This document shows, piece by piece, positions 24,324-37,382 of a DNA stretch of 64,000 nucleotides. Every line of letters begins with the position of its first letter. Positions within the stretch are counted from its first letter, which is position 1. Location: positions 186,001-250,000 of the forward strand of contig BDSL01000014.1 in the NCBI GenBank assembly GCA_003116995.1, in the 5' to 3' direction. A model generated the notes under the pieces. That model worked only from the letters and a program-made list of their open reading frames with translations, was not told the origin of the DNA and did not search any database. The position numbers and the translations under genes were made by a program. The DNA comes from Yamagishiella unicocca (Eukaryota > Chlorophyta > Chlorophyceae > Chlamydomonadales > Volvocaceae).

Positions 24324-26683
24324 GGAGGAGAAACCACAGAGGGGTTTTTGGCCACCGATGGGCGCCTGTTGGGCTTTAATAACAAACGTGCGTCCATAAA
24401 CGCAAGCTGGCGTCCGCTACGGCTTGCTGCGGCCGCCGATGGTTGGGTGCTGGAAGCATCGGGATAGTGTGCAATTCAACATGGCTGCTCGATGCCCAGC
24501 ATGGGGGCATCGCTTCTTATTCATTGCAGTAACCGAGATGCCCGGTTGGGTGGTGAGTCATAACCGATTCAAGAAGTGGGGATACAGCAGTCTTGATTCG
24601 TAGGCCGCGTGCAGGGATGTCTGTGCGGCACGTTGTTGCAGAGTTGTTGCATGTCCCGTCATGTCCCTGGATTCCCGGCAAATGCGTTTTCCGTCCGACC
24701 CAAACCCCCTTTGTCAGGGTCCCTGAAACGGCGATAGACCTATTGTTTACTTTAATAAGATGCTACAGTGTCGGCAAGCCCGATCGAACGCACGACAAGA
24801 AAATTGGCATATTTGCGTTTGCTTCTGGAGTATTGGTTTCTGTTCGTTTCCAGCCTATGTGGCAGTGTCGTATGATCCCAGGGCCGCGTTTCGTCGCCCA
24901 GGAGATTATGCCGCGCCACAAGGGATGTTGACCGCTAGAGAATCGGCAGTATGTGCATGGGCGCTGCGACGGTTGTCACTTTGGACCCAGGGAGTAGCAA
25001 TTCGGGGTATGACAGCCCTGTTTGAAAGTGGCAGATGTCGTTGTGCGCGCTCGCTGCCTTGGGACGCTGGGCCTCTGCCAACTCGTGTTTGAGGTTTGTG
25101 GTCGCACAGGATTGCAGACTGGCGAAAGCACTCGTCTTGCCGGGCTTCGCTGCAGCCCCTCTGGCCCGCGACATAGCAAGCTACTGCCTACTTCTCGTAT
25201 CATAGTAGTAGTGGTAATGGGCTTAGTGGGCCCCAGATATTCAGGTGGAGTCGTCGGGCGCATCGCGTACTTGTGGTATCGTGACCGCATGAAGGCCGTT
25301 GCGTACGGTATTTTGCAGTTGAACTGTCGCGGGGCGCATCATGAGGGCTTCCCTTGCATTCAGGACGTGATCCAACCACCGTCTTTACACCAACACGGCA
25401 CATGATGAACGATTGTTGGGCATGTTTAATCGAATGACTGAGTCATTGGCTATTCATCGTCCTGATTATGGCAACAACAGCGCTTCGAGCTGATTTGCTG
25501 TCATAACGTTGCGGCTGGGCATCGGTTGCCGGCGAGGCGGTTGTTGTACGGAGTATTTTAAGGGTGCAATTCCTGTTATACATATACATGCACCGTGTCG
25601 TTGCATGCAAGCTGGTTCTGCTGCCACGCGCCGCCATGTGAGTCGCACAGGCAAACAACGTGGACCCGGGGTCGCCTTAATGTGACAAAAACACATGGCT
25701 GGCGCCATGCGATATCCGTTATGTAACCTGAAACTTGACAACTATGACCGCTAAGAGCACATTTCGGTTTCCAACTGGCACCCCATCATTACGGCGGGCA
25801 ATTCCTCGAAAGCAGATCCTACCAGCGCCTTAAAGAGCTGCACAGCTCATGTCTCACACACAGGGCTAACGTTGCTGTCGTAGCACTCATCCCATGCAAT
25901 CCTGGACGGAATTTTGATACATTTTACGTCCGATCGCTATCAGCCGGCACACCTACGGAGCGAGAGGGCAAGGCTTGCGTTGCGTCGTCGTTCCCAAACG
26001 TCGTATTTGCAGTCGTCTGCAGCCTTCTGCAGAGTTCCACAGCACAACGTTCCGAAGGGGGCCTGGACCCTTCAACCCTATCATCTTCCACTTAAATATG
26101 CGTAACAATGGTTTGATTCGGTCAGATGCGTAATAAATGATGTTGGTGGGGCTGCCTGGCAGCCTGGGGCATGCTAGGGCAATGGATTTGGCACCACCCT
26201 GTGTTGGGAAGTATTGCGTGCGAACAGGCTTCCCTCAAAGCAACCTCCATTATTAGCATCACAGTGCAACCATTTGACCCTTTATATAGCTATATTGCCC
26301 GAAAACAATTGTGGTCGCAGTTAAACACCGGTTTTCAGCCCACCTGAGACGCCGCGTAGAGAACCGTTTCAGTGGAGTAGGTCAATAAATTGCAACGCAT
26401 GTGCGTACTAGATAACTGAGAGGTAAAAAATCACGTAAGGAAGTTGGCGGGAATATCGAGGCTCGGCTGTCGTATCGCGAATGCGTTGGGCGACACAGAA
26501 CCAAACTGCCACAAATCCTGGACAAACTTGTGCTGGTAGGATTTGCGTATCTAAAAGTCAAAAGGTGTGAATCGGGAGCATCGTCTCGAAACGCTCCGAT
26601 TTCACGCGCGCATCGGCTGAGCAGCCTCATTCCCAGCACACAGGCAACTGTTCACGTGAAACTCGGTTGTGTACATTGTGCGT
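24324..26683. other. Intergenic region, AT-richer, no gene recognised
   Basis: Lower GC than neighbouring exons and no coherent exons. At about 24772 the sequence CAAGCCCGATCGAACG resembles elements near 21600. A TATA-like TTTATATAG at about 26281 is about 400 nt before the next ATG and could belong to the SRPBCC gene promoter, though this is weak. Confidence 0.45.
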
Positions 26684-29600
26684 ATGACCCTTCTGCTGAG
26701 CGAGACAGCTGACGACAAGATGGCAAGCCCTGAACAGCTTGCGGAGGCAGTCAAGCAGACACCGCATAACGGCAGCGCTGATGGTGCTCAACGGTCTTTC
26801 CAGGAAGATGCATCTTCGTTGCCTGTATGCGAGCCGTCCGTTGGTCATGTCGCGGAGGCAGCAGGGACGCAGCAAGGCGCTGGCGTGGAGACCATCCAAC
26901 CCCTGCCACCACCCTCCGTTGGCTTAGCTGGCAGCAGCAGCGTAACTGGGAAGAACTTTGACGTCACTGTTAGCAACAAGGCTGGTTACCTTTGCCACGT
27001 GCACGTGATTGCGAACTGGTCTGTCCCACCTGAAGTTCCCTTCGCTATCTTCACCCATCCAGGTGCGTGCTGAGTTTAGATGGGAAGGGATTCGTGTATG
27101 CGATGGCCCTCCGGCCAGCCAGCGGCATTTGAGGGAGGGACTTGGCAGGGGTATCACGCGGGGGAGTCCGAACTCCCCTCGATTCAGGAAATAGACGACC
27201 CAAATGCAAAATCAGTAACCATAGGATAGGGTATGTCATGGGATGCATGTAGTGGAATAGCATATGCACGCACGTCTTCACGCTGAGATGGACTTGCAGT
27301 GGAACAGATCGATCGGGATGGGTACGTGTTGATAGCTGTATTATGTGCAATACCAGATCGGGGACGAACGCCCGACACGATACGCGGCTCGGGGGCTAAT
27401 GATTCATGCAGTTAAGCCTGTGACTTGCGACATGTCAAAGTGCGTGGTTCGATGCCATTGGGCCATTGTACGGATGCGTGGGGGCATTTGAACAGGTTGC
27501 CCAATAATCCTCCATCTGCAAAGCATTTTTCACGGTCTGCTCGTACAAATCTTGGAATTTGCTCGCTCACAGATATCAATCGATTCCACTTATCCCTTCC
27601 GACTGCATCGCCCGCTCCTTGGCTCACACATTTGGACTAACATTGCAACCTGCATCTTGCAATCCAGCCGACTGTACGCGCCGATATCGCCTTTCCTTTG
27701 TGCCGTCCCAGCCCTGCGTATACCTGACTACCTCCTTTTCCGCCTTCCGTCATTTCCTCCAGACAATTCTGCACTCTTCCGGGACATCAAGCGTGTGGGT
27801 GTACGCAAAGTGCTGAAGACCGAGCCGGGTTACAAAGAGGTTCAGGTGCGGAAGATGGCGGAATGTGTGCGGGCAGGGAAAGGCGCATCCGGTGCGGCAG
27901 CAAGGTCGAAAGGGATGGGAGCCGTAGCCGCGTGGACGAATTAGGGTTTTACAAGGGGGAAGCTAGGTGCCGTACAGCGTGGCCATACGTTTACGTCACA
28001 GGTCATCTGCCGTGCGTGGCCCCAAGCGGGGTCCTGCATACGCACTATGCGGCCCCCGAAGAGTCGGTGCCATCGGTGGCGGTCCTTTACGGTGCTTGCA
28101 ATGCCCGGATGATAATGCAGGTGGAGCAACTGGGAGAGATCCAGGTGCTGTGGATGCACCGAACTTACAGCACCTGGCTGCACGTTGCCGAAGACTCGCG
28201 TGATCCGGACTGCCTGCGCACTGTCTTTGACCTGATCAAGAGCGTGAGTGCGGGGGCAGTAGCGCCTGGGGGACGGGACGTGTCCTGAAGGTACACGATC
28301 GTGTACTGGCCGGCACGGTCCGGAGGTGGGTGGGTATCCGGAAGTGCGGGGCAAATGGGTCGTCGGTGGCCATAAAGGAGTAGGTGTGCGCTGGATCACA
28401 TTTCTTACCAGCCAGTTGCAGTGCAGACATTGGCAAGCTCGTGTAGGACATGCAGGTATGCTATGTGAAGACCAGGCGCCAACCAACGCCGGCGAAGTTG
28501 AACATGTACTCGCCAATCCTGACGCACGTTTGGTTCCCACTGTTGAATATCTCCCCAGGATGTGCTTGGCAAGTTTGGCGGCACTTGGGAGTTGAAGCCA
28601 GTGCGCGACCCAGCCACTGGAAGCGTCGTGGGCTGTCGCGGGGAGCTGCACCAAGATGTGCTTCCCAAGGGTGCGGATGTCTTGGGTCATGGCAGAATGC
28701 GTTGCGGGCTAAATAGCACATGACCGGGGGATCTGGCGGGCCTCATGTTGGGAGGGATTGCTGCAAGCCTGGGTAAAAGGAATGTTATACCTGGCGTGGT
28801 TGTGGCTCTTAAGGCGGCTACAAGCGGCCGGCACATGTGCAGAACTGACTTGTTATGACAGACATTGGCATGGCCAGCAGGCGATATGGGTCGTTGCTAG
28901 TCTGGGCATGAGTTCGATGGGACGGGTCAGGTTGCTTGCCGCTGTGCAGAACAGTGTGTCGGGCTAAAGCCCTAATCGTGACCTGGCGGCTGTTGGGCCG
29001 TCGGACCCAGCTTTCTTTTCATGCCACCAAGCGCCAGCTCTTCCACTCAGCTCTTCCAGCCCTGACACGATGCTATTATATGCCTGAAAAGGGCCCGGCT
29101 AACTTTGCGAGGTGCAGTTCGCGCCATTTTTTTGCTCACGTTCCGCCGGCTCATGCCCGCTACCATTGCTCTCCCTGATCTTGACGCCCTAATGCGCCGT
29201 AGGCATGCCCTCGTTCATGGCGCGGCTGCCCGTGCTGGGCAGCGCACTGCGCGGCGCCAGCGTGCGGGCCGTGACTCGCGTGATGGAGGACTTCAACGTC
29301 GCGATGGACAAGGTGACCTTGGTTGCACGGCGGGCGGGATTGGGTGAGGGAGTGCCTGGTGCAGCGTTGCTTGTATCGGAAGTGCCAAAGCGAACGAGTG
29401 GTATTGCATGGCGTCTGTGCCGCATCCGCGTCGAAGTGGCAGTGAACGCCAACAACACGCAGTCAGCCTGGCAGTAGATGGGTGCACAAGGATGCTGGTG
29501 GTGAAGGAGGTGCCGATCGGGGTATGGCGTGTACACAAGTCCATGCCTCAGTCCGGGTCCTCCAAGGCCCCCCGTGCATAGCCGGCAATTCATAGCTGTG

Positions 29601-30377
29601 CAGTTATGTGCATCCCTGCGGATGCAGCAGTAGACGCGGCAGCCCAGCAGTTTCGTCTGAGCCATCGACTTAAGCGGGCGCGTGGGAGTCAGCGATAACT
29701 GGGTATGCACGATTCGGATGCCCTCTAGCGGCAAACAGCTGGGAATTGCCCTGCCGCCAGATGGCTGGCTTACCGTCTTGCAGTAGGCCTCTTTCCACAG
29801 CGAACAACACGGGTGCAATGGACCCTTCAAGCCCCTGACTAGGTGCCTGCGCCTGGCGCCGTTCTCTGGGGCTCCTCAGGTCCGCGCCGGTCATTCGGCT
29901 GGTCGCTCCACGGAGGCTGTGCTGCGGGAGTTGTGCGGCTCGGTGGCGGAGACGGCGCACGTCAACGGCGCGGTGACCAGCTTCGCATTCGAGCCGGCGG
30001 ACGACGAGGACGACGCAGATGACGAGGAGCAAAGCGCGGACGGCGCGCGTCCGGATGCGCCGCGCGCAGCCGACGCCGATGACGAGCAGCTGGTCGGAAT
30101 TGTCGACCATCCGGTTGCCGCCGTTGAGGACGGCGCCACGTTGGTGGAGGCGGCAACGGGCGATCCGCAGCCGTGTACGGAGGCGAAGGTGGGTGCCGCG
30201 CTACTGGGCGGCAATCCGCATGAGGTCAACCAGTCCCCAGTAGCCCATGGGCTGGGCGATCCGGTGGCCGTGGTGTCAGCCTCGCCGGCGGAGGTGGGAG
30301 AGTTTGCAGCGGCGGTGCATGGGGTAGGGGAGGCGGGTAATGGGGACGCTGGCGCCGCAAAAGCCGGAAGCGACTGA
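26684..30377 (+). CDS. SRPBCC/DUF220-like protein, tandem copy 1
   Basis: Six phase-consistent exons: 26684-27062, 27763-27845, 28121-28243, 28559-28670, 29203-29312 and 29880-30377 (TGA), about 434 residues. The core matches my knowledge of the plant DUF220 group of START-like (SRPBCC) proteins: VSNKAGYLCHVHV, WSVPPEVPFAIFTHP, LFRDIKRVGVRKVLK, VEQLGEIQVLWM, HRTYSTWLHVAEDSRD, then GTWELKPVRDP and GCRGELHQDVLPKG. The fold usually binds a hydrophobic ligand in a pocket; no ligand is known. A polar N-terminal extension of about 80 residues precedes the core, and an acidic Ala/Asp/Glu-rich tail follows a conserved AGRSTEAVLRELCG block. ATG 26684 is the first in frame; 26720 is an alternative. The neighbour at 33288 is a paralogue. 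Confidence 0.82.
28559..28670 (+). other. Exon 4 of SRPBCC copy 1
   Basis: This 112-nt exon is the same length and phase as exon 4 of copy 2 (34502-34613). It encodes the WELKPVRDPATG and GCRGELHQDVLPKG blocks and fixes the alignment of the two paralogues. Confidence 0.75.
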
Positions 30378-33287
30378 AGAGCCAGAGTCAGGGAAGATGG
30401 GTCTCGCGGGGATTGCCAGCATCTGGACCCCGCTCCTGGGTGGCAACTGCCGCGTCTTACAGGGTTGGATGGGAAGCGAACGAGCATGCCCTGCGCCAAA
30501 TAATGCTTTGAACCGAGTTCAAGAGGATATTCCCGTAATACTCGTATTGAATGTCACAGACACGTGAACGACCTGTCTGCTGTTACTCATAACCCAAACA
30601 TACCGTTCTGCCGACAAAGTGTCATTTGTCAGCGCGGCTGCGTCTAGCCCGTACTGGCCGATGAAGGGTGTGGACGGGACTGCGTGTCTTCTGAGAGGAC
30701 TGCCGACCGGCACGAAAGGGTTTCCTGCCTCTTGCCGTTTATAAATACTGCTGTGTGGGACTCGCGGCACAAGTGGCCTGCGGTACATTACCGGTACATG
30801 CTTTGGCTGACATAGTAGAGATGCCTACAGCGTTGCGAGCTCCTCTCCGACGTGTTAGATCGCCAAGTGCCGTGCATGTACGGCACGTAAAACATTATGT
30901 ACGGCACGTGCTCTTGCCGTGATTCTTTGCGTCTGTGGACTGGCTTTTACACTGATGATGCTCGCGCCAGACAGCTTTTACACTGATGATGCTCGCGCCA
31001 GACAGCCGCCCGAGCCAACCTGCGATGGTCAGGGAAGTGACGCCGACAGGTTTGGGTTCCGTCGCTGCGACAGTAGTCGCCAGGAAGATGTATCAGCGGG
31101 GAATATGAGAGGAAACCCGGGCAACAGGGGGGGCAGTAAGTGATCTGATGTTTTGGTCGCAGCGTGGTTTCATGTGTGGTCATTTTTTGTGTCATGGTGA
31201 CGGTGCAACCAACGTGTCCTGGCCGATTGCGGTGTCGTGTACAAATACCACTGGACCTGATCCAACGCGCTGTGAGTTGCACAGGCAGCGGAAGGAAGCA
31301 TCCTGGTGTCATTAAGTGGCTCAGAGAGGCCGTGGACTCCGATGGCCTACCTTCGTTCGCGTGCGTTGGGTGGGCCATGCCAGTCCACCCGCAGTAGGGG
31401 TCAGTCCATATATGTGAACGTGTTTGCCGCCAGCGTGCGTTATTGTCGTGTACGATATGTCCAGGCCTGGGCCGTGCCGATGTATCGCACGTCACTGTGA
31501 GGCTACGAGCTGGTCGCTTTAGAGCCCTATGCGAACAAGTTGAGTCGAGACACTGGAGGGGTGCCGACTGGCCGACAGCCTCAGGCAACGTGATAGACGA
31601 GCACAGAGTGTTACTACTCAAACATCATATGTAAGGGAGGCGTGTTTGCAGCGGATTACGCTGGAGACCCCGTGAGCCGCCCCGTATCGAGGCTGGGGCC
31701 TTGGTATGATTCTTAGCACTGCGGACAAAAGTGCCGGCATTGACTTACATGTTTCGGGGGGGTGACCCACTTGAGAGAGGGGGGCCCAGTTGGCAGCCGC
31801 CAGCAGCTAAATGCCTCACCAAATACATCTTGGGGCTTTGTAGATGGCAAGCATTGGGTACTTCAGATGAAGCTCCTAACGGCCCCCAAAACCCTGAAAT
31901 CTTCTGTAGCCTCTTATTGATAGCCTAAGGTTCACTAGATATAACATTCGTAAAAGGGGACCTTCGTGCGTGGAGCAAGCGATACAACGAGTTGGGAGAA
32001 CGAGCAGGAACGAGCCGCAGATTGGACCCCTATGGCCGGCCTCAGCGGCCTACACTGAGTGATAGCTTATCGCCTTGGGCCCTCGGCTCGTATGTGTTCT
32101 TTACGAAGTGTGAGGGCAAACGCACCCAACTGCGTAGCACAAGCACCGTCACGTACAAAGAAATAGCTGCATCGTCCCTATTCGTTGCCAATTCAAGGTA
32201 TTTACCTAGTTTTATTGTCCAGCACCTTCCCGTACACGAGGCCCCCACTCCTCGTCCGTCTGGCCTCGGGCCCGTTGTGGACTGTTGTGGAATCGTTCCT
32301 TTAAGCACAAACACCGTGATGCTTGCCTGTGCTTGCTGCATGTTGTTTCTTGGACCTTATGGTGGGCCGGTCATCACTCGTGATAATACCGCCTACCAAG
32401 TCTACTTCAGGATTCTATCAGCGCTAGGTGTATTGGCGGTACGTATGTCATTTGGAAATGGGGTTCGCCAGTTCGGCATCCACACGAGAGCGCGTGCGCC
32501 GCGCCACCTTTCTCCTAAGCGTTCGAAACTTCCTAGAACGCATTAATACCTTTCATTTACGAGAGCCGAACGATAGTGCACATGGATGTGCTCGGGCGGC
32601 CCTTAATTTAGTCGAGACGCACCTGAACGTTGTAAGCCCCTGTAAGCCCGGGTCTACGAAACGCGCAAGCCAGAGCTTTGAAAAATAATAAATATGTATA
32701 AATCCGTGATCCTGTATGGAGCTTTACCTTGTTTCTGCCAAAAGGAAGTGGTGCGCAACTACTATACGAAGCTGTGCAGCATGCTAAAGACCCCTCGACG
32801 GTGCCAGATAGGCAAATTCAGGGGCATTATTATAATGTTGAATATTATGCGTCAATAAATTTGCTAAATGGGGTTGGCATAGTAGGATGGTGTGTCATTC
32901 GGTTGTGCCCTCACTGTTGTGTAACGTGGCTCAGTGCTGCAGACTGGCATCACTCTCATCGCTCGGTGTGTGGCGCAAAACTGTTTGAATAATTCGACAC
33001 ATCATGTGCGTGATCCTAAAAGACTCGTCGTCGCGCTGTGATCACTCGACGCTGGGTTTACCGGGGCGTACTGCATACGGCTTCATTGGCCAACAGTAGC
33101 CAATGCAAAGTAATACAAGATCTCAAGCTTAAATTTTGATTTAATTTGAACGGCGCGTGGGTCACTGCCCCAAAGAGAAGGCCGCTGCCTGACTGGCGTC
33201 ATCGCATTGGCGTCATCGCATTGCACGTGCAATCGTCTCAAAAGCCCTACACAACAGCAGCTCGTTCTGACTTTAGGCTAATCACTC
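30378..33287. other. Spacer between the two SRPBCC paralogues
   Basis: No gene recognised. A 31-bp direct duplication (GCTTTTACACTGATGATGCT) lies at about 30944-31006. A TGTAA occurs at 31630. The part from about 32050 to 33150 is AT-rich with short open frames that show no protein-like pattern. Confidence 0.5.
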
Positions 33288-35720
33288 ATGGATACCCAGG
33301 TCGAGTCGCTGATGGCTCTGCCGCCACCGCCAGCGACTTTCACAGGCTCGTCGACGGCCACAGGGAGCAACTACCGCATTGTCGTCAGCAACAAAGCTGG
33401 ATACCTCTGCCACCTTCATGTCCAATGCACCTGGGAGGATCTTTCCCCAGATGTTCCATTCGCCATCCTGACGCACCCAGGTAGTCAAGCGCGTCGAAGC
33501 GCGGCGCCGCACAGACATGGGTCGGCGCGGTTCACCTCCCTCGCGGCCTTTAGGGTTTCAATCGCGCTCACCTCCCCGCAGACAACAGCAATCTTTTGCG
33601 TGACATGAAGCGCATCGGGTCGCGTCAAGTTTTAAAGGCCGAGCCAGGCTTGAAGGAGATTCAGGTAGGCTTGCGACCTGCTGTGGTGCACCCATCCCCT
33701 CAGGGCGTGAGCTGTTGGGCCGCAACGAATAGCTGGTTTAAATGCAACTAAGTTACATAACTGTAGGAACTTATTGGACATCATTGCTGCGTACGCCACG
33801 CCCCGTCTTCCCTCCCTTGAATTTGATGAAATGTAAGAAGTTGTGTCGATAACAAAATTTGCCCTAACAACCCCCTGCCCTAGGTCCATAAGTGCACCAA
33901 GGTGCGGGAGCTCTGGATGGCGCGCAACTACAGCACCTGGCTGCACGTGACGGAGGACTCAAGGAACCCGGATTGCCTGCGCACAGCTTTCAGCCTGGTC
34001 AAGAGCGTGAGTGCGGGACCAGCAGTCGAGCGTGGAGGATTCGGTAGAAATGTGCGGGGACGTGAACGGACACCACCATCTTCCTCAGTGTCAGGCGATG
34101 TGCCCGATGGTTCCTTTTGGTCTGGAACCCATGGTAACCGTTAACACAACCACCATCAACACCTGCCAATATCGGTTTCTTTCCTATTCTGTGGACGCAT
34201 CAGGCCAGGGCGCGACACCCTAGGAGTCCAGCCTGTGGCTCCAGGGCACTCATATGCGGTTGCCTTTTTATCCTCGGCGGCCAGCCAAGTCGAACGAAAC
34301 GCCAATACCGTACACGGGACCGATCCCTGGGGCGTGGTAGCAGATCTTCGTTCTACAGCAGAATGACACAATAAAGCCGCTGGGGACTGCTTTGGGCCGA
34401 GGTCTCAGCAGATCTCGGGATGTTTTCCGCTTGATGCATTGCCCTGCCCCCCTGCTTTACTCCTCCCCCCTCCCGTCTCCACTCGGCGCTCCGGCCCCTA
34501 GGAGTTCTTCCTCAAGTTCAGCGGGGAGTGGAGGTTGGAGGCGATTCGTGACCCGACCACTGGCCGCGTCGTGGGCTGTCGCGGGGAGCTGCAACAGGAC
34601 GTGCTGCCCAAGGGTGCGTGCGGAGCTGCTGGGGCGATCGACCCGCATACGGCTTCCTCAGTGTCAGGCGATGTGCCCGATGGGTCTTCCTTTTGGTCTG
34701 GAGCCCACTGTTACCGTTACAACAACGTAAAGCCCGTACCTTGAAACCCAACCAACACTGCACACGCCCGATGGTTCTACCTTACGGTCTAGGGCCCACC
34801 GTAATAGTTTCTACAATACCGCATGGGGAGCGGCATGCAGACGTCCACGCGACACCGCCTCCTCACAAGTAACAGGACGCACCCACCGCTTGTATGGTGT
34901 GCGTCCTCGGTCGATTGACCCCGATCGATCCGCCGCTGTCGCTGTCGCTGTTCGCAGGCGTGCCCAGGTTCCTGACGCGTCTGCCCGTGGTCGGACCCGC
35001 GCTGCGCAACGTCAGCATCCGCGCCATCACTAGGCTGATGGAGGACCTAAACGCGGCGGTCGCGAAGGTGGGTGGGCTGCCGTGGGCGGCGGACAGCAGA
35101 TTTGAATGCGCACTCGTCAGTGCACAGTACGCCCTCCTCAGCCTCAACGCCCTGCTTGTCCCGCTAACAATGACCTGCTGAACGGTATTGGTAATATCCA
35201 CAATTCTTGTCTCAACATTCGCGCCGTGGGCTGGCCCTTAGATCTCGTCCGCAGCCATCTCGTGCACAGCCCGCGCTCCCGCTGCCGCCCCGCCGCCGTT
35301 GATTGAACGTACGTGCCCCGCGTGTCGTACCAGGTTCGTGCTGGGCACGTGGCGGGCCGCTCCACGGATGCCGTACTTCGCGAGCTGTGCGGGCCGGTGG
35401 CGGAGGATTCCCCAACGACGCCCGCCGGCGGGGAGGTGAGGAGCTTTGCGTTTGACACAGCGGGCGACGACGACGCGGCGGAGGCGAGTGAAGAGGAGGC
35501 GGACGTGAGGGGCTCTGTGGAGTTGCGCGGGGGCGACAGTGGGGGGGGAGGGAAAGGCGAGGGCGGCAAAGAGGTAGCAATGCGGTTCCAGGGGAGCGCC
35601 GACGAGCAGCTGGTGCAGGTGGTCTGCAGCGGAGTCCTCACGTTGGAGCCAAAGGCGCTGGTGGATGCGACGGCGCTGCCACAGGTCGGAGCAGTTGCTG
35701 TGGCCGTCAAGGCGGGATGA
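33288..35720 (+). CDS. SRPBCC/DUF220-like protein, tandem copy 2
   Basis: Six exons: 33288-33480, 33582-33664, 33884-34006, 34502-34613, 34958-35067 and 35334-35720 (TGA), about 335 residues. Exons 2 to 5 have exactly the lengths (83, 123, 112, 110 nt) and phases of copy 1. The START-like core reads VSNKAGYLCHLHVQCTW, PDVPFAILTHP, LLRDMKRIGSRQVLK, NYSTWLHVTEDSRN, EFFLKFSGEWRLE and GCRGELQQDVLPKG. The N-terminal extension is shorter than in copy 1 (about 20 residues before the core), and the acidic C-terminal tail has diverged freely. ATG 33288 is the only good start. The gene clearly arose by tandem duplication of an ancestor that already had these introns; the function is unknown. Confidence 0.85.
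34081..34817 (+). repeat. Dispersed repeat copies in introns of SRPBCC copy 2
   Basis: Related copies lie at 34081-34165 (intron 3), 34654-34730 and 34765-34817 (intron 4). The first two share CAGTGTCAGGCGATGTGCCC and TTTTGGTCTGGA. The third carries TCTACCTTACGGTCT, which also occurs inverted at about 3688-3702 in the GT77 gene. Confidence 0.7.
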
Positions 35721-37382
35721 GAACCGGCGGGCACAGCGAGAAGGCAGGTTGGACGTCAGAAGTGAGGCGTGCGGTAATGGTGGTAAGGCGAAAGGGATTG
35801 CGTGTGCGGGTATTGATGATGTGAGGAAGCGGCTGGAGTGGCTGGTTTGCGAGGGCGCTTTACGTGACATGCGAGGGTCGAGTTACCAGAGCAGTATCGC
35901 TGGAGTGGTGGAGTAGTGGTTCTGGCTGAGGTGGTGAGGGCATACATGGGTGGGGATGGAGACCCACACCTACGGGGAGAGATAGGCTGGGTCCCTGCAG
36001 GACAGTCGCATACCTATGTACGACGCTGATGAAAAATACAACGATTATGAAATGTACGACGATGATGAAGCGCGCTTGAGCGCTGCCCGAAGGGCGACGC
36101 CTGTCTGTACACCTCACGGAAACCATCCAGAAGAGTTCGTCGTGCTGCAGCGTGTTGTGTCCGACCTGGTGGACTGATTACATCACGTCATGGAAGCTAT
36201 GAAGTGCAGTTCGTGGGCTCCAGACAATTCTTATGTATAACACGCAAGCCGCGCAGGCAACGCACACCGGCCGGCCGGGTGGCGTTGCTCTGCGGTCATG
36301 CAGCGGCGCCGAGCGCAGCATGCGGCGCTGCCCCCGGTAACCATGCACGCATTGCTGCGTACCTGCCCTAGCTGCGGCATACATTACCGTAGGGGGGGAA
36401 GGTTCTACCCTGTATGCATTTTCGACCTATCTTACGCTGTTACAACAACTGCGTGATTCTTACTTCCATTGGCTGACTGAGTGCTGAGCGACGCTGTACT
36501 TACTTGGCGCCATGTGCGCCCATGTGTCAATTGTGCCCCCATGCGCGCAAAACGTCTGCACTATTTGACGTCCAGGCTTACGTTTTGGACAGGCAGGATG
36601 TTTAGGAGCCAGTGCGGGGACATTGACCAGCTAGTACCGTACATACGGAGCCGCCGGCGTCGTGTCGTCCTAAGTCTGGTCGGGTCAGCGACCAGACTTC
36701 CTTGGGAGCGCCACCTTACTCGTTGGGGGCGACTTGAGTTGATGGGTCGGGGTGTTGCCGAGACACCCGGACACACCTGCATGACTGCTGACGTGGCTTT
36801 AAATCCTTGGATGTGGTCAGCCAGTGCTGTTGCGAAACAAGGCTCGCTAGCACAATGTCGACATGCCAGCGCCGATGCCGGTTCGGCGAGCAACGCAACG
36901 CGACTGCAGCGCTTGGTGGAGCGTACAGCGCGCGCTGCAAGGTAAACACGGTACCGCACCGAACAATTTTGCGGAAAGAACGTCATGCGTGGAGAGGTGG
37001 AATCGCGCCTCCTGCCGCCATCGCCGTCGCGCATTGCCCGCGTCGCCGCGAGTCATGTCAAGGTACGTAACACCTGCAGCCACCGGCCGTGCCCCAACGC
37101 ACAGACGTCGAGAGCTTTCGAACACTCACAGCTGACCCGATCCGCACGCACCGTTGCGGCCGGCCCCAACGCAACCGAACAACGAACCCGCACACCACAC
37201 CGCTCAGGACCATCAACCTAATACACCGCCCCCACAAAACCAGTCGCGCCAACTCTGCCATAGGGCCCGGCCATCGCGCCAGCCCCATCGTACGGCACAT
37301 CGTACAAGCCCGGCAACTCCTGCAGCTTCGCTCGGGGGCCATGCTTACCGGTGCCCCCGAGACTCTCTCGCTCGTCCAATCC
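35721..37382. other. Convergent intergenic region
   Basis: Lies between the stop of SRPBCC copy 2 (+) and the stop of the BRCA2 homologue (-), so it should hold both 3' UTRs. On the minus strand a TGTAA signal is at 36444-36440. Nothing else is recognised; the open frames here lack protein-like patterns. Confidence 0.45.

Noticed and set aside
27440..27465. tRNA T-arm-like GTGGTTCGATGCC
   Set aside because: The flanking bases do not pair to form a T stem and no acceptor or anticodon stem is found.
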